Part shown: one piece after another, positions 50,035 through 59,305 of the stretch
How the letters are laid out: each line of letters opens with the position of its first letter
Numbering within the stretch: position 1 is the first letter of the stretch
NCBI GenBank assembly: GCA_964619955.1
Contig: CAZUJF010000010.1
Span: 62,001 to 126,000 of the forward strand
Length of the DNA: 64,000 nucleotides
Direction: 5' to 3'
Source: JACQFK01 sp964619955
GTDB taxonomy: Bacteria > Planctomycetota > MHYJ01 > JACPRB01
Translations under genes and position numbers: made by a program
The notes under the pieces: generated by a model
Databases searched by the model: none
The model's input: the letters and a program-made list of their open reading frames with translations, nothing else
Told to the model about the DNA's origin: nothing

Positions 50035-51639
50035 ATGCGGAATTGGAAGCTTGGGGTGGGAGCCCTCCTGACGATCCTCTTCGCGGGAGCCGGTGCGCAG
50101 AGCGCTCCGCAGGACCTCCCCGGAAAGCCGGGGGTCTGCTCCACGATCGACAGCGCGGTCAAGGGCATCTCCGGCTACAGCATGAAGGACCAGGCGCCCG
50201 TCTGCGACGACGGCGAATTCCTGCGCCGCATCATGCTGGATCTGGTGGGTTATCCGCCCAACCTCGAGCAGGTGAAGGCGTTCATCGCGGACGCGAACGC
50301 CAAGAAGCGCGAGGCCAAGATCGAGGAACTGCTGGCGAGCCCCGAATGGTCCGACTACTGGTCGCGCCTCTGGGCCGAGGTCTTCTTCGGCAACTACCAC
50401 AACGTCACGATGGACACGATGCCCAAGCTGGGCAAGACCTCCACGGAGCGCATCGTGAAGGAGTTCATGACCTGGTTCAAGATGAAGATCACCAAGGACG
50501 CGCCTTGGACCGACATCGTGGCCCAGATGCTGGACGCCCGCGGCTCGGATGAAGGCGATCCCGCCCTCGGGTACAAGCTCTCCTTCTACCAGGAGGAAGG
50601 CTTCACGGTCACCTTCTCCAACGGCGTCGCGCAGCAGCTCCTGGGCATCCGCATGGTGTGCGCGCGCTGCCACGACCACCCCTTCGATAAGTGGCGCGTC
50701 GAGGACTACTACGGCATCGCCGCGTTCGTGGTTCGCCAGAAGGCGCGCGGCACGGGCAACGGCGGCGAGAAGGACTCCGTCGACCACGTCGAGATCAAGT
50801 ACGCCGAGGAAGGCGAACAGATGATGCCCGACATCCAGGGCAGCGGCAAGAAGGCCGTCAACCTCTCGGACGGCGGCGTGGCGAAGCCCGTCTTCCCCCT
50901 GACCGGCCAGGCGGCCGGCAAGAACGACGACCGCGCCAAGCTCTTCTCGATCTTCATGACGAGCAAGGGCAACACCCAGCTGCCCAAGGCGCTGGCGAAC
51001 CGCGTCTGGGGCTGGCTCATGGGCCGCGGCATCGTCCACCCCGTGGACGACTTCAACCTGAAGAACAAGGCCCTCTCCCCCGCGATCCTGGACGCCCTCA
51101 CCCGCGACCTCCAGGGCAACAAGTACTCCATGAAGCACCTGATCCGCGCGATCTGCAACACCGAGGCGTATCAGCGCGGCAGCAGCGGCGAGACGGCCAT
51201 GAACAAGCCGAACTTCTCGCGCGCCACGGTCCGCCTCCTCAACGGGGAGCAGCTGATCCAGTCGATCCGCGTGGCGACCTCCGGCAAGCCGGCGAAGGAC
51301 GTCGCGCCGGTCCTGGAAATGGTGGGCTCGCTCTTCCCCGCCGGCTCGGTCTGGACGGAGACGACCCCGCTCCCGGGCAACGCGCGCCAGGCGCTCCTGC
51401 TCCGCAACAACACGCAGATCATGAGCTGGATCAGCGGCGGCGTCCTCCAGTCCATCAAGGGCGGCAAGGGCACGATCGAAGAGAAGATCGACGACATGTT
51501 CCTGGCGGGCATCTCCCGCACCGCCTCGGAAAACGAGAAGAAGCGCTACAAGGAGTTCATCGAGAAGAACGGCGGCACGGGCTGGGAGGATGCCTACTGG
51601 ACTATCCTCAATTCGACGGAGTTCGTGACCCGGCATTAG
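50035..51639 (+). CDS. Exported DUF1549/DUF1553 protein
   Basis: 534 aa; AGGGGG is 9 nt upstream of ATG 50035 (ATG 50026 is the alternative). The signal peptide is 1-22. DUF1549 (about 40-250) has DDGEFLRRIMLDLVGYPPNLEQVKAFI, the haem-like motif CARCHDHPFDKW and EDYYGIAAFV; DUF1553 (about 290-520) has LPKALANRVWGWLMGRGIVHPVDDF and LLNGEQLIQSIRVATSG. Unlike the PSD1 protein at 23328 it has no N-terminal PSD1 haem domain and is much shorter. It is paired with the DUF1501 gene 60 nt downstream. Confidence 0.9.
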   Translation: MRNWKLGVGALLTILFAGAGAQSAPQDLPGKPGVCSTIDSAVKGISGYSMKDQAPVCDDGEFLRRIMLDLVGYPPNLEQVKAFIADANAKKREAKIEELLASPEWSDYWSRLWAEVFFGNYHNVTMDTMPKLGKTSTERIVKEFMTWFKMKITKDAPWTDIVAQMLDARGSDEGDPALGYKLSFYQEEGFTVTFSNGVAQQLLGIRMVCARCHDHPFDKWRVEDYYGIAAFVVRQKARGTGNGGEKDSVDHVEIKYAEEGEQMMPDIQGSGKKAVNLSDGGVAKPVFPLTGQAAGKNDDRAKLFSIFMTSKGNTQLPKALANRVWGWLMGRGIVHPVDDFNLKNKALSPAILDALTRDLQGNKYSMKHLIRAICNTEAYQRGSSGETAMNKPNFSRATVRLLNGEQLIQSIRVATSGKPAKDVAPVLEMVGSLFPAGSVWTETTPLPGNARQALLLRNNTQIMSWISGGVLQSIKGGKGTIEEKIDDMFLAGISRTASENEKKRYKEFIEKNGGTGWEDAYWTILNSTEFVTRH

Positions 51640-51699
51640 TTCCGGCTGTGTGGATCGTGGACTTGAACGTAAATTTGGAAAGTTGGAGGGGATAACGTT

Positions 51700-52992
51700 A
51701 TGGCCAAGTGCGTGGAATGTCATCCTGGTTTCAGCCGCAGGTCGTTCCTGCGGTTCAGCTTGGGCGCGGCGGCCGCGGGAGCGGTGCCGGGGTACGCCTT
51801 GGGTCAGCAGACGGTGGCCGAGAAGGGCAAGAAGCCTTCGACCGGCAAGGCGAAGTCGGTGATCATGCTGTGGATGGGCGGCGGGCCCACGCACATGGAC
51901 ACCTGGGATCCGAAGCCCGGCCAGAAGAACGGCGGCGAGACGAAGGCGATGGACACGACCATCCCCGGCGTCAAGTTCAACGAGCTGCTGCCGATCTGCG
52001 CGTCCCAGGCCAAGAACATGGCGGTCGTCCGCTCCGTCGCGACCCATGAGGGCTCGCACGAGCGCGGCACCTCCCTCATGCACCTGGGCATCCAGGCGGT
52101 GCAGGGCGTGCCCATGGCCCCCCTCGGCACGATCGTGTCGTACGAGAAGGGCGACAAGAAGTTCCCCCTGCCCCATCACATCGCCATCGATCCGCCCCTG
52201 ATCCCCCAGTCGACGGCCCTGGGCGAGGACTACCTCCCCTTCCGTCTGAACAACGCGGATAATCCGATCCCGAACCTTCGCCGGAACGTCGGCGTCGACC
52301 GCGACAAGCTCCGCGCGGCCCTCCTGCTCGACCAGAACAAGGACTGGGACAGCAAGCGCCAGCAGGCCGAGGTGCGCAAGGTCGAGAACGCGTACGTCAA
52401 GTCCGAGGACGTGATGAACACGCCCCTCCTGAAGGCCTTCAACTACAACGAGGAGCCCGCCGAGCTGCGCAAGCAGTACGGCGACCGCTTCGGCATCAAC
52501 TGCCTCCTGGCGCGGCGCCTGGTGCAGTCCGGCGTCTCCTTCGTGGAGATCGGCATGGGCGGCTGGGACACGCACAACGACAACTTCAACGCCATGAACC
52601 GCATGCTCCCCACGCTCGACAAGGGCATGGGCACGCTGATCAAGGACCTGGCCGAGAAGGACCTGCTCAACGACACGCTGGTGATCTGGGCGGGCGAGTT
52701 CGGCCGCACTCCGTCGGTCAACGCGGGCAAGGGCCGCGACCACCACGCCAACGGCTTCAGCGTGGTCATGGCGGGCGGCGCGCTGGCGCGCGGCCGCGTG
52801 TACGGCGACACGGGCGCGAACGGCGAGGCCGTCAGCAAGCCGGTCCCGATGCACAACCTCTTCGCGACGATGCTCGCGGCGTGCGGCATCGATCCGAACA
52901 AGAAGTACGAGGCCGAGGGCCGCATGGTGAAGTACGCGTCCAACAACGGCAGCGCCGCCACGAGCGGAACGCCGATCAAGGACCTCTTCTAG
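51700..52992 (+). CDS. Tat-exported DUF1501 protein
   Basis: 430 aa. The N-terminus MAKCVECHPGFSRRSFLRFSLGAAAAGAVPG carries a Tat motif (SRRSFLRF) preceded by CVECH, a possible haem- or metal-binding site before the signal, which is unusual. Core DUF1501 blocks: SVIMLWMGGGPTHMDTWDPKPG, VRSVATHEGSHERGTSLMHLG, NCLLARRLVQSGVSFVEIGMGGWDTHNDNF, WAGEFGRTPSVNAGKGRDHHANGFSVVMAGG. It acts outside the cytoplasm with the DUF1549 protein. GGAGGGG lies just before the start. A strong terminator follows. Confidence 0.9.
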   Translation: MAKCVECHPGFSRRSFLRFSLGAAAAGAVPGYALGQQTVAEKGKKPSTGKAKSVIMLWMGGGPTHMDTWDPKPGQKNGGETKAMDTTIPGVKFNELLPICASQAKNMAVVRSVATHEGSHERGTSLMHLGIQAVQGVPMAPLGTIVSYEKGDKKFPLPHHIAIDPPLIPQSTALGEDYLPFRLNNADNPIPNLRRNVGVDRDKLRAALLLDQNKDWDSKRQQAEVRKVENAYVKSEDVMNTPLLKAFNYNEEPAELRKQYGDRFGINCLLARRLVQSGVSFVEIGMGGWDTHNDNFNAMNRMLPTLDKGMGTLIKDLAEKDLLNDTLVIWAGEFGRTPSVNAGKGRDHHANGFSVVMAGGALARGRVYGDTGANGEAVSKPVPMHNLFATMLAACGIDPNKKYEAEGRMVKYASNNGSAATSGTPIKDLF

Positions 52993-53020
52993 AATCCAAA
53001 GCCTCCACAGGCTGAACGGA

Positions 53021-53055
53021 ACGGCCCCGGTCGGAAGACCGGGGCCGTTTTTTTT
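53021..53055 (+). terminator. Strong intrinsic terminator
   Basis: A 12-bp perfect stem (53021-53032 with 53037-53048), GGAA loop and eight T. It ends the DUF1549/DUF1501 operon. Confidence 0.95.
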
Positions 53056-53080
53056 CGTCCCGCGCGCATCCCCGCCTTCG

Positions 53081-53109
53081 TTGACTCCCCCGCGGCGTAT
53101 GGATATTCT
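53081..53109 (+). promoter_or_regulatory. Sigma-70 promoter for pentahaem cytochrome operon
   Basis: TTGACT (53081-53086), 17-nt spacer, TATTCT (53104-53109); the start would be near 53116, about 27 nt before the ATG. Confidence 0.65.
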
Positions 53110-53142
53110 GAGTCCGCGTTTCCTCCCCCATTCGAGGCCCCG

Positions 53143-55194
53143 ATGAAAGTCCTCGTTCCCGCCCTGCTCGCGCTGGCCGCCGCCTGGGCGGCCTCCCAGG
53201 AGCGTCCCGCGGCCCCGCCCCTCGCCGAGGCGAAGAGCAGCCTGGTCCCGGGCCTCTCGCTTAGACTGGACCAGGGCCCTCACACGGACTTCCGCGACAC
53301 CCGGCTGGCGGCCCTCACGGTGCCCGCCGGGACCGCCCCCTCGCCCTTCCTGGCCCCGGGCCCCTTCAAGGCCCTCTGGGAGGGCTTCGTCAGCGTGGAC
53401 CTAGGCACGGACGTCCAGTTCAGCGCCTCCGGCCGGGGCAGCCTCCGCGTCGTGGTCAACGGCAAGCCCGCCCTTGAAGCCAAAGGGGAGGATCTGTCGG
53501 CCGCCGAAGGCCCCTCCCTGCGCCTCAAGAAGGGCCGCAATGCGCTGCAGGTGTTCTACGAAGCCCCGGCGGAGGGCGAGGCCTCGGTCCGGCTCCTGTG
53601 GACCTCCAGCGACTTCCCCAAGGAACCCGTCCCGCCCCTGTCCCTGAGCCACGACACGAACACCCCCGAACTCCGCGGCGCGCGCCGGATCCGCGAAGGA
53701 CGCGAACTCGTCGCGCAGCGGCGCTGCCTGAAGTGCCACAGCGACCCGGTCAAGGGCTTCCCGGAACTCGAGATGGACGCGCCGTCCCTGGCGGACGCGG
53801 GGGCGCGCCTGCACGCCGACTGGATGGAGGCCTGGATCCTCGATCCGCGTTCGATCCGCCCCGAGGCGACCATGCCGAAGATCGCCGGACTTTCGGGACA
53901 GGACGCCGCCGATCTCGCCGTCTATCTGTCCACCCTCGGAGCCCCCGCGGAAGGCGGAGCGGCCGCCCCTGCCGCGGCCGGCGGCGTGCTCTTCGCCGAG
54001 ATGCGCTGCGTGGGCTGCCACACCCTGCCCGAGCAGGCCCCCGCCGCCGACCGCATCCCGCTGCGTCACGTGAAAGCCAAATGGCGCCCCGCCGCCCTGC
54101 GCGCGTTCCTCAAGGCCCCGCAAAGCCACTACGCGTGGATCGAGATGCCGGACTTCCGGCTCTCCGACGAGGAAGCCTCGCTGCTCGCCGCCTTCCTGCT
54201 CTCCCGCGAGGGACAGCCCGTCAAGAGCTCCGGCCTGAAGGGGGATGCGGCCCGCGGCCGGGCGCTCGCCGGCGCGCGCGGCTGCATGAACTGCCACACG
54301 ATCCCCGCGACGAACACGTTCAAGGCCGCCCCCCTGCGCGCGATCCCGGCCGCGAAGTGGGCCTCCGGCTGCCTCGCGGCGGACGGACGCGGCGCGGCCC
54401 CGGACTTCGGCTTCGGCGCCCCCCAGCGGGACGCGATCGCCGCGTTCGCCTCCGGCGACCTCGCCGCCCTCGGCCGCGATGCGGCCCCCGAATTCCTCGA
54501 GCGCCAGATCCGCGCGCTGCGCTGCTTCGCCTGCCACAAGCGCGACGACCGCGCCGACGCCTGGAGCGACGTCGCCGGCGAGACCAAGGACCTCGTCCCC
54601 AAGAAGAAGGAGGACGACGGGGAGTTCGTCGAGATCGCCCCGGCCGAACCCTGGTTCCCGTCGCTCACCTGGACCGGGGAGAAACTCCGGCCGGAATGGG
54701 CCGCCGCCTTCCTCCGCGGCGATCCCGCGATCGAACGCCCCCGCCCCTACCTGAAGACCCTGCGCATGCCGTCCTTCCCGGCCCGCGCCGCCGGGCTCGC
54801 GCTCGGCATGGCGTTCGAACACGGCGCCCCCGCCGCAAGTCCTCCGCTCGCCGCGCCCGACGCGGAACTCGCGGAACACGGCCGGCGGCTTTCCGGGCCC
54901 ATGGGCGGCCTCGACTGCCTCTCCTGCCACGCCATCGGCCCCAAGGGCGCCACGAAGGTCTTCGAAGCCCCGGCGCCCAACTTCCGGCTCGCCAAGGACC
55001 GCCTCCGCCGCGACTACTTCGAACGCTGGCTCCGGGAGCCGCTGCGCCTGGAACCCGGCACGAAGATGCCCCAGTTCATCAAGGAGGGCCGCACCCAGCT
55101 GACCGACGTGCTCGACGGCGACGCCGTCAAACAGACGGAGGCCCTCTGGCAATACCTGCTCGAGGGCGCGGCCATCCGCCCGCCCGGAGAATGA
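53143..55194 (+). CDS. Exported pentahaem c-type cytochrome with PA14-like N-terminus
   Basis: 683 aa with a signal peptide (1-18). A PA14-like carbohydrate-binding beta domain (about 40-155: GPFKALWEGFVSVDLGTDVQFSASGRGSLRVVVNGKP) precedes five CxxCH sites: CLKCH, CVGCH, CMNCH, CFACH and CLSCH, spread at roughly 80-130-residue spacing over the rest of the protein with Met-rich loops (ATMPKIAGLS, IEMPDFRLS, TKMPQFIKEG) as axial-ligand candidates. A periplasmic electron carrier or oxidase partner of a planctomycete type. It overlaps the DUF885 gene by 4 bp (ATGA). Confidence 0.85.
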   Translation: MKVLVPALLALAAAWAASQERPAAPPLAEAKSSLVPGLSLRLDQGPHTDFRDTRLAALTVPAGTAPSPFLAPGPFKALWEGFVSVDLGTDVQFSASGRGSLRVVVNGKPALEAKGEDLSAAEGPSLRLKKGRNALQVFYEAPAEGEASVRLLWTSSDFPKEPVPPLSLSHDTNTPELRGARRIREGRELVAQRRCLKCHSDPVKGFPELEMDAPSLADAGARLHADWMEAWILDPRSIRPEATMPKIAGLSGQDAADLAVYLSTLGAPAEGGAAAPAAAGGVLFAEMRCVGCHTLPEQAPAADRIPLRHVKAKWRPAALRAFLKAPQSHYAWIEMPDFRLSDEEASLLAAFLLSREGQPVKSSGLKGDAARGRALAGARGCMNCHTIPATNTFKAAPLRAIPAAKWASGCLAADGRGAAPDFGFGAPQRDAIAAFASGDLAALGRDAAPEFLERQIRALRCFACHKRDDRADAWSDVAGETKDLVPKKKEDDGEFVEIAPAEPWFPSLTWTGEKLRPEWAAAFLRGDPAIERPRPYLKTLRMPSFPARAAGLALGMAFEHGAPAASPPLAAPDAELAEHGRRLSGPMGGLDCLSCHAIGPKGATKVFEAPAPNFRLAKDRLRRDYFERWLREPLRLEPGTKMPQFIKEGRTQLTDVLDGDAVKQTEALWQYLLEGAAIRPPGE

Positions 55195-56792
55195 GCGCCT
55201 CCACGGTCCTGGGCACCCTCGCGGAGGCCTACTGGGACTGGACCCTGCGCGAAAACCCCGTCGTCGCCACCTACCTCGGCGACTTCCGCTTCAACGACCG
55301 TCTCATGGACATCTCGGACGACGGCCGCTCCCGGCGCCGGGAGGCTTTGAAGGGCTTCCTGGCCCAGGCCGACGCCCTGGATCTCCGCAGCCTCCCGGAA
55401 TCCGACCGCGTCACGGCGGAGGTGCTCCGCGTCCAGATCGGCTTCGCCCTCGAGGAGGAGCGCCACAAATTCTGGCAATGGGAGGTGGACCAGCTGCAGG
55501 GCCCGCAGGCGGACTTCCCCCAGCTGCTCAACTTCCACCCGCACTCGGATCTCGCCGGCCTCGAGGCCCGCTTCCGCGCCTTCCCCGCGTACATCCGGCA
55601 ATACCTCGAGAACCTGCACGGCGGGCTGCGCGAAGGCCGGACCGCGGTGCGCGCGGCCGTCGAGCGCGTCCTCGGCCAGCTCCGGGAACTGCTCGCCCGG
55701 CCCGTGGAGCGCTCCCCCTTCGCCGTCCGCCCCGAACTCGTCCCCGCCGTGCGGGACGCGGTCTATCCCGCGTTCCAGTCGATGCGGGGCTTCCTGGAAC
55801 GGGACTACCTGCCGGCCGCGCGCCGGGAAGACGTGGGGCTCGGATCGCTGCCCGGCGGCCCGGAGGCCTACGCCTTCCGCATCCGCCTCCACACGACCAC
55901 CGACCTGACGGCGGAGCAGATCCACCGCATCGGCCTCGAGGAGCTCGAGTCGATCCGGGAGGAGATGCGGGCCATCGCGGGACCGGACCTGAAGGCCTTC
56001 CAGGCCTCCCTGAAGCGCGACCCGAAGAATTTCTTTTCGTCGCGCGAGGACCTGCTCGACACGGCCCGCCGCCAGCTCGCCCGGGCCGAGTCGATGCTGC
56101 CCGCATGGTTCGGGCGCCTGCCGAAGAACCGCTGCGAGGTGAAGGCGATCGAGGACTACCGCGAGAAGGACTCCGTCTCCGCCTACTACTATCCGCCGGA
56201 CGAGGCGCTGACCCGCAAGGGCATCTATTACGCCAACACGTACCGGCCGGAGACCCGGCCCCGCTTCAACCTGCCGGCGCTCACGCTGCACGAGGCCGTG
56301 CCGGGGCACCACCTGCAGCTCGCGCTCGCCCTGGAGATCGCGGACCTGCCGCGCTTCCGCCGCAACGCCGCGTTCACCGCCTACGTCGAGGGCTGGGGGC
56401 TCTATGCCGAGCGCCTCGGCGTGGAGATGGGCTTCTACGAGGACGAGCTCTCGAAGTTCGGCATGCTCACCTATCAGGCCTGGCGCGCCGGCCGGCTCGT
56501 CGTGGACACGGGCCTGCACGCCCTCGGCTGGTCGCGCCCGCAGGCGGTCGCGTTCCTCCTGGAGCACGTGGCGCTGTCCGAGACCGAGGTCCTGAACGAG
56601 GTCGACCGCTACATCATCTGGCCGGGCCAGGCGCTCGCCTACATGATCGGCAAGCGGGAGATCTGCGCCCTGCGCGAGGAGACGGCCCGCCGCCGGGGGC
56701 CCGCCTTCGACCTCCGCGCCTTCCACGACCTCGTGCTGCGCCACGGCGCGCTGCCGCTCAACGTCTTGCGGAAGCTCGTCCTCGGGGGCTGA
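55191..56792 (+). CDS. DUF885 family metallopeptidase-like protein
   Basis: 533 aa without a signal peptide. The DUF885 signature is present: LTLHEAVPGHHLQLALALE (His367 in H-E-x-x-P-G-H-H, a modified HExxH zinc motif), followed by FTAYVEGWGLYAERLGVEMGFY with the downstream Glu ligand. The N-terminal helical half contains AYWDWTLRENPVVATYLGDFRFNDRL, typical of the family. Probably a cytoplasmic zinc carboxypeptidase-like enzyme. Co-transcribed with the pentahaem cytochrome; the 3' end overlaps the convergent enolase-like gene by 35 bp. Confidence 0.85.
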   Translation: MSASTVLGTLAEAYWDWTLRENPVVATYLGDFRFNDRLMDISDDGRSRRREALKGFLAQADALDLRSLPESDRVTAEVLRVQIGFALEEERHKFWQWEVDQLQGPQADFPQLLNFHPHSDLAGLEARFRAFPAYIRQYLENLHGGLREGRTAVRAAVERVLGQLRELLARPVERSPFAVRPELVPAVRDAVYPAFQSMRGFLERDYLPAARREDVGLGSLPGGPEAYAFRIRLHTTTDLTAEQIHRIGLEELESIREEMRAIAGPDLKAFQASLKRDPKNFFSSREDLLDTARRQLARAESMLPAWFGRLPKNRCEVKAIEDYREKDSVSAYYYPPDEALTRKGIYYANTYRPETRPRFNLPALTLHEAVPGHHLQLALALEIADLPRFRRNAAFTAYVEGWGLYAERLGVEMGFYEDELSKFGMLTYQAWRAGRLVVDTGLHALGWSRPQAVAFLLEHVALSETEVLNEVDRYIIWPGQALAYMIGKREICALREETARRRGPAFDLRAFHDLVLRHGALPLNVLRKLVLGG

Positions 56793-57942
56793 GGCCCGCC
56801 TCGATCTCGAGCAGGCGGTTGTACTTCGCCAGCCGTTCGCTGCGGGTGATGGAGCCGATCTTGATCTGGCCGCCGGAGGCGCCCACGCAGAGATCCGCCA
56901 TCGTGGAATCCTCCGTCTCCCCCGAGCGGGCGGAGACGACCGTCTTCCAGCCCGCCGCCTTCGCGATCGCGATCACCTCGAGCGTCCGGCTGATCGTGCC
57001 GATCTGGTTCATCTTCACGAGCACCGCATTGGCGCAGGACTCCCGGATCCCGCGGCGCACGCGCTCGGGATTCGTCACGAAAAAGTCGTCGCCCACGAGC
57101 TGGATGCGCCCGCCCAGTGTCCGCGTGAGCGTGCGCCAGCCCTCCCAGTCGTCCTCCGGGACGCCGTCCTCGATGGAAACGACGGGGTACTTCGCCACCC
57201 AGGACTCGAGGCGTTCGATCGTGATGGCCGAGGCATGCGAGGCGGCGACGTCGAGCGTCAGCGCCATGTCGCGTCCGGGTTTCAAACCGGAGACCTGGAT
57301 CGCTTCGACGGCGAAGTCGAGGGCCTGCTCGACCGACTTGAACCGCGGCGCGAAGCCGCCCTCGTCCGCCACCCAGTTGGGCAGGTAGTCGAAACGCTCC
57401 TTCACGAGACCGCGCGCCGCCGCATAAACCCGCGCGACGCGCTCCAGCGCCTCCGCAAAGGATTTCATCCTCAAGGGCTGCACCAGGATGTCCTGCACGG
57501 GCATGTTCCCGCCGCCGTGCAGCCCCCCCGAGAGGAGGTTCACCATCGGCACCGGAAGCGTCCGGCCCGGGCCGAAGTATTCGTAGAGCGGGCGGCCGGA
57601 ACGCGCCGCCGCGGCCCGCGCGAAGGCCCCCGAGAGGCCCAGCGACACGTTGCCGGCGAGCGCGCGCGCCTCGAGCGCGGCATCGAATTCCGCCTGGGTT
57701 TTGAAGCGGGCTTTGCAGAGCCGCGCACCCTCCTTGAGGACGGACGCGCAGGCCTGGCGCACGCCGCGGCCCCCGTAGCGCGCGCCGCCGTCGCGGAGCT
57801 CCTTCGCCTCGCCGCGGCCGGTGGAGGCGCCGGAAGGGACGAAGAATTCCCCGGCGGCCCCGTCGAGTTCCATCGAGACCTTCAGCGTCGGATTCCCGCG
57901 GGAATCCAAGACTTCCAGGACTCGGAGGGCGCTGATCTTCAT
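56758..57942 (-). CDS. Enolase-like protein with altered active site
   Basis: 394 aa, shorter than usual enolases (about 420-435). Clear enolase landmarks: LDSRGNPTLKV, SGAST loop, VADEGGFAP, SIEDGVPEDDW, GDDFFVTN, VKMNQIGT (catalytic Lys) and SERLAKYNRLLEIE. However, the segment normally reading S-H-R-S-G-E-T-E-D is S-A-R-S-G-E-T-E-D (Ala338 in place of the active-site His), and the MQEFM-type block is VQDIL (Glu to Asp). Metal-binding Asp/Glu are kept. It may be a paralogue with reduced or changed activity rather than the glycolytic enolase. The gene lies 12 nt downstream of RhlE. Confidence 0.8.
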   Translation of the reverse strand: MKISALRVLEVLDSRGNPTLKVSMELDGAAGEFFVPSGASTGRGEAKELRDGGARYGGRGVRQACASVLKEGARLCKARFKTQAEFDAALEARALAGNVSLGLSGAFARAAAARSGRPLYEYFGPGRTLPVPMVNLLSGGLHGGGNMPVQDILVQPLRMKSFAEALERVARVYAAARGLVKERFDYLPNWVADEGGFAPRFKSVEQALDFAVEAIQVSGLKPGRDMALTLDVAASHASAITIERLESWVAKYPVVSIEDGVPEDDWEGWRTLTRTLGGRIQLVGDDFFVTNPERVRRGIRESCANAVLVKMNQIGTISRTLEVIAIAKAAGWKTVVSARSGETEDSTMADLCVGASGGQIKIGSITRSERLAKYNRLLEIEAGLSPRGRASARR

Positions 57943-57954
57943 GGGGCCGGGAGA

Positions 57955-59217
57955 CTAGCGCCGCCGCCGGTTCAGGGGGCGGCGGGTCGAGTTCATGCCC
58001 GCGTTGACGGGCGCCTCGGGCTTGATCACCGTGGGCGGGAGCGGGACGAAGCCGCCGTAGTCGAAGTCCGGCCGCGTCACGCGCGGCAGTGATTTCCCCA
58101 GCGACTTCTCGATCTCGCTCATCGAGGCCTCCTCTTCGAAGGAGACGAGCGTGAAGGCGTCGCCCTCCGCCTGCGCGCGGCCCGTGCGGCCGATGCGGTG
58201 GATGTAGTCCTCGGGCGACTGGGGCACGTCGTAGTTGATCACGTGGGTGAGGTCGGCGATGTCGAGCCCGCGCGCGGCGATGTCGGTCGCGACGAGCACC
58301 TGGACCCTGCCGTTCCGGAATTCCTCGAGGGCCTGCTCCCGCTGGCCCTGGCTGCGGTCGCCGTGGATGCAGCCGACCATGAAGCCGCGCGACTGGAGCT
58401 GCTCGAAGACGCGGTCGGCGCGGTGCTTCGTGCGGGTGAAGACCAGCGCCCGGCTGAGCTCCGGAAGGCGCAGCAGCAGCGTGAGGAGCGAGAGTTTCTT
58501 GTGCTGGGGGCAGGGGTACACCGCGTGGGTGATGCCCGTGGCGGCCTGCGGGCGGCGCCCCACGTCGATGGAGACGGGGTCCTTGAGCATCTCGCGCGAG
58601 AGCCGCTCGATCTCGGGCGGGATCGTCGCGCTGAAAAAGAGCGTCTGACGCTGCCGGGGCAGTTTCGAGATGATGCGCCGCAGATCGGGCATGAAGCCCA
58701 TGTCCATCATGCGGTCGGCCTCGTCGAGAACGAGGACCTGGAGCTTGTCGAACTTCGCGTTGCCGCGCTCCATGTGGTCGAGCAGGCGGCCGGGCGTGGC
58801 CACGATGATGTCGACCCCCTGGCGGAGCGCGGTGATCTGCGGCTGGAAGCCGACCCCGCCGTAGACGGTGGCGGCCTTCAGCGGCGCGTGTTTGCCGAGG
58901 TCGCGGAAGTCCTCCTCGACCTGCGCGGCGAGTTCGCGCGTGGGCTCGAGGACGAGCACGCGGCAGCCGCCCTTCGGCAGCTGGAGCAGGCGGTGCATGA
59001 CCGGCAGCAGGAACGCCGCCGTCTTGCCCGTGCCCGTCTGCGCGCAGCCGATGAGGTCCTTCCCGTCCCGGACCGGGGGGATGGCCTTCGTCTGGATCGG
59101 CGTGGGGTGCGTGAAGCCCAGGTCGCGGACGGCGCGAAGCAGCGTCTCGTCGAGCCCGAAATCCTCGAAGGTCGCCTGCGCGGGTTCAGTGGGTGTAGTC
59201 AAAGCGGGGCTGAACAT
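57955..59217 (-). CDS. rhlE: DEAD-box RNA helicase, RhlE type
   Basis: 420 aa. All helicase motifs are present: Q motif (FEDFGLDETLLRAVRDLGFTHPTPIQ), AQTGTGKT, PTRELAAQ, GG, TPGRLLDHM, DEAD (VLDEADRMMDMGF), SAT, then RALVFTRTK, ATDIAARGLD and HRIGRTGRA. The C-terminus is a short basic tail ending RRRR. RhlE proteins unwind RNA in ribosome assembly and RNA decay. The enolase-like gene follows on the same strand, a pairing that recalls the helicase-enolase association of RNA degradosomes, though that is only suggestive. Confidence 0.95.
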   Translation of the reverse strand: MFSPALTTPTEPAQATFEDFGLDETLLRAVRDLGFTHPTPIQTKAIPPVRDGKDLIGCAQTGTGKTAAFLLPVMHRLLQLPKGGCRVLVLEPTRELAAQVEEDFRDLGKHAPLKAATVYGGVGFQPQITALRQGVDIIVATPGRLLDHMERGNAKFDKLQVLVLDEADRMMDMGFMPDLRRIISKLPRQRQTLFFSATIPPEIERLSREMLKDPVSIDVGRRPQAATGITHAVYPCPQHKKLSLLTLLLRLPELSRALVFTRTKHRADRVFEQLQSRGFMVGCIHGDRSQGQREQALEEFRNGRVQVLVATDIAARGLDIADLTHVINYDVPQSPEDYIHRIGRTGRAQAEGDAFTLVSFEEEASMSEIEKSLGKSLPRVTRPDFDYGGFVPLPPTVIKPEAPVNAGMNSTRRPLNRRRR

Positions 59218-59253
59218 ACCACAAGCGCGCGGGTCTGTGAAGCGTCCTTCTTC

Positions 59254-59281
59254 TTGACTGCATCGCGGAGGAGGATAAACT
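59254..59281 (+). promoter_or_regulatory. Sigma-70 promoter for tRNA-Asp
   Basis: TTGACT (59254-59259), 16-nt spacer, TAAACT (59276-59281), 24 nt before the mature tRNA 5' end. Confidence 0.6.
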
Positions 59282-59305
59282 AGGCGCCCAACCTCGATCG
59301 CACGG

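Noticed and set aside
50017..53283. 1088-codon minus-strand ORF
   Set aside because: Antisense of the DUF1549 and DUF1501 genes, which have clear families, signals and ribosome sites.
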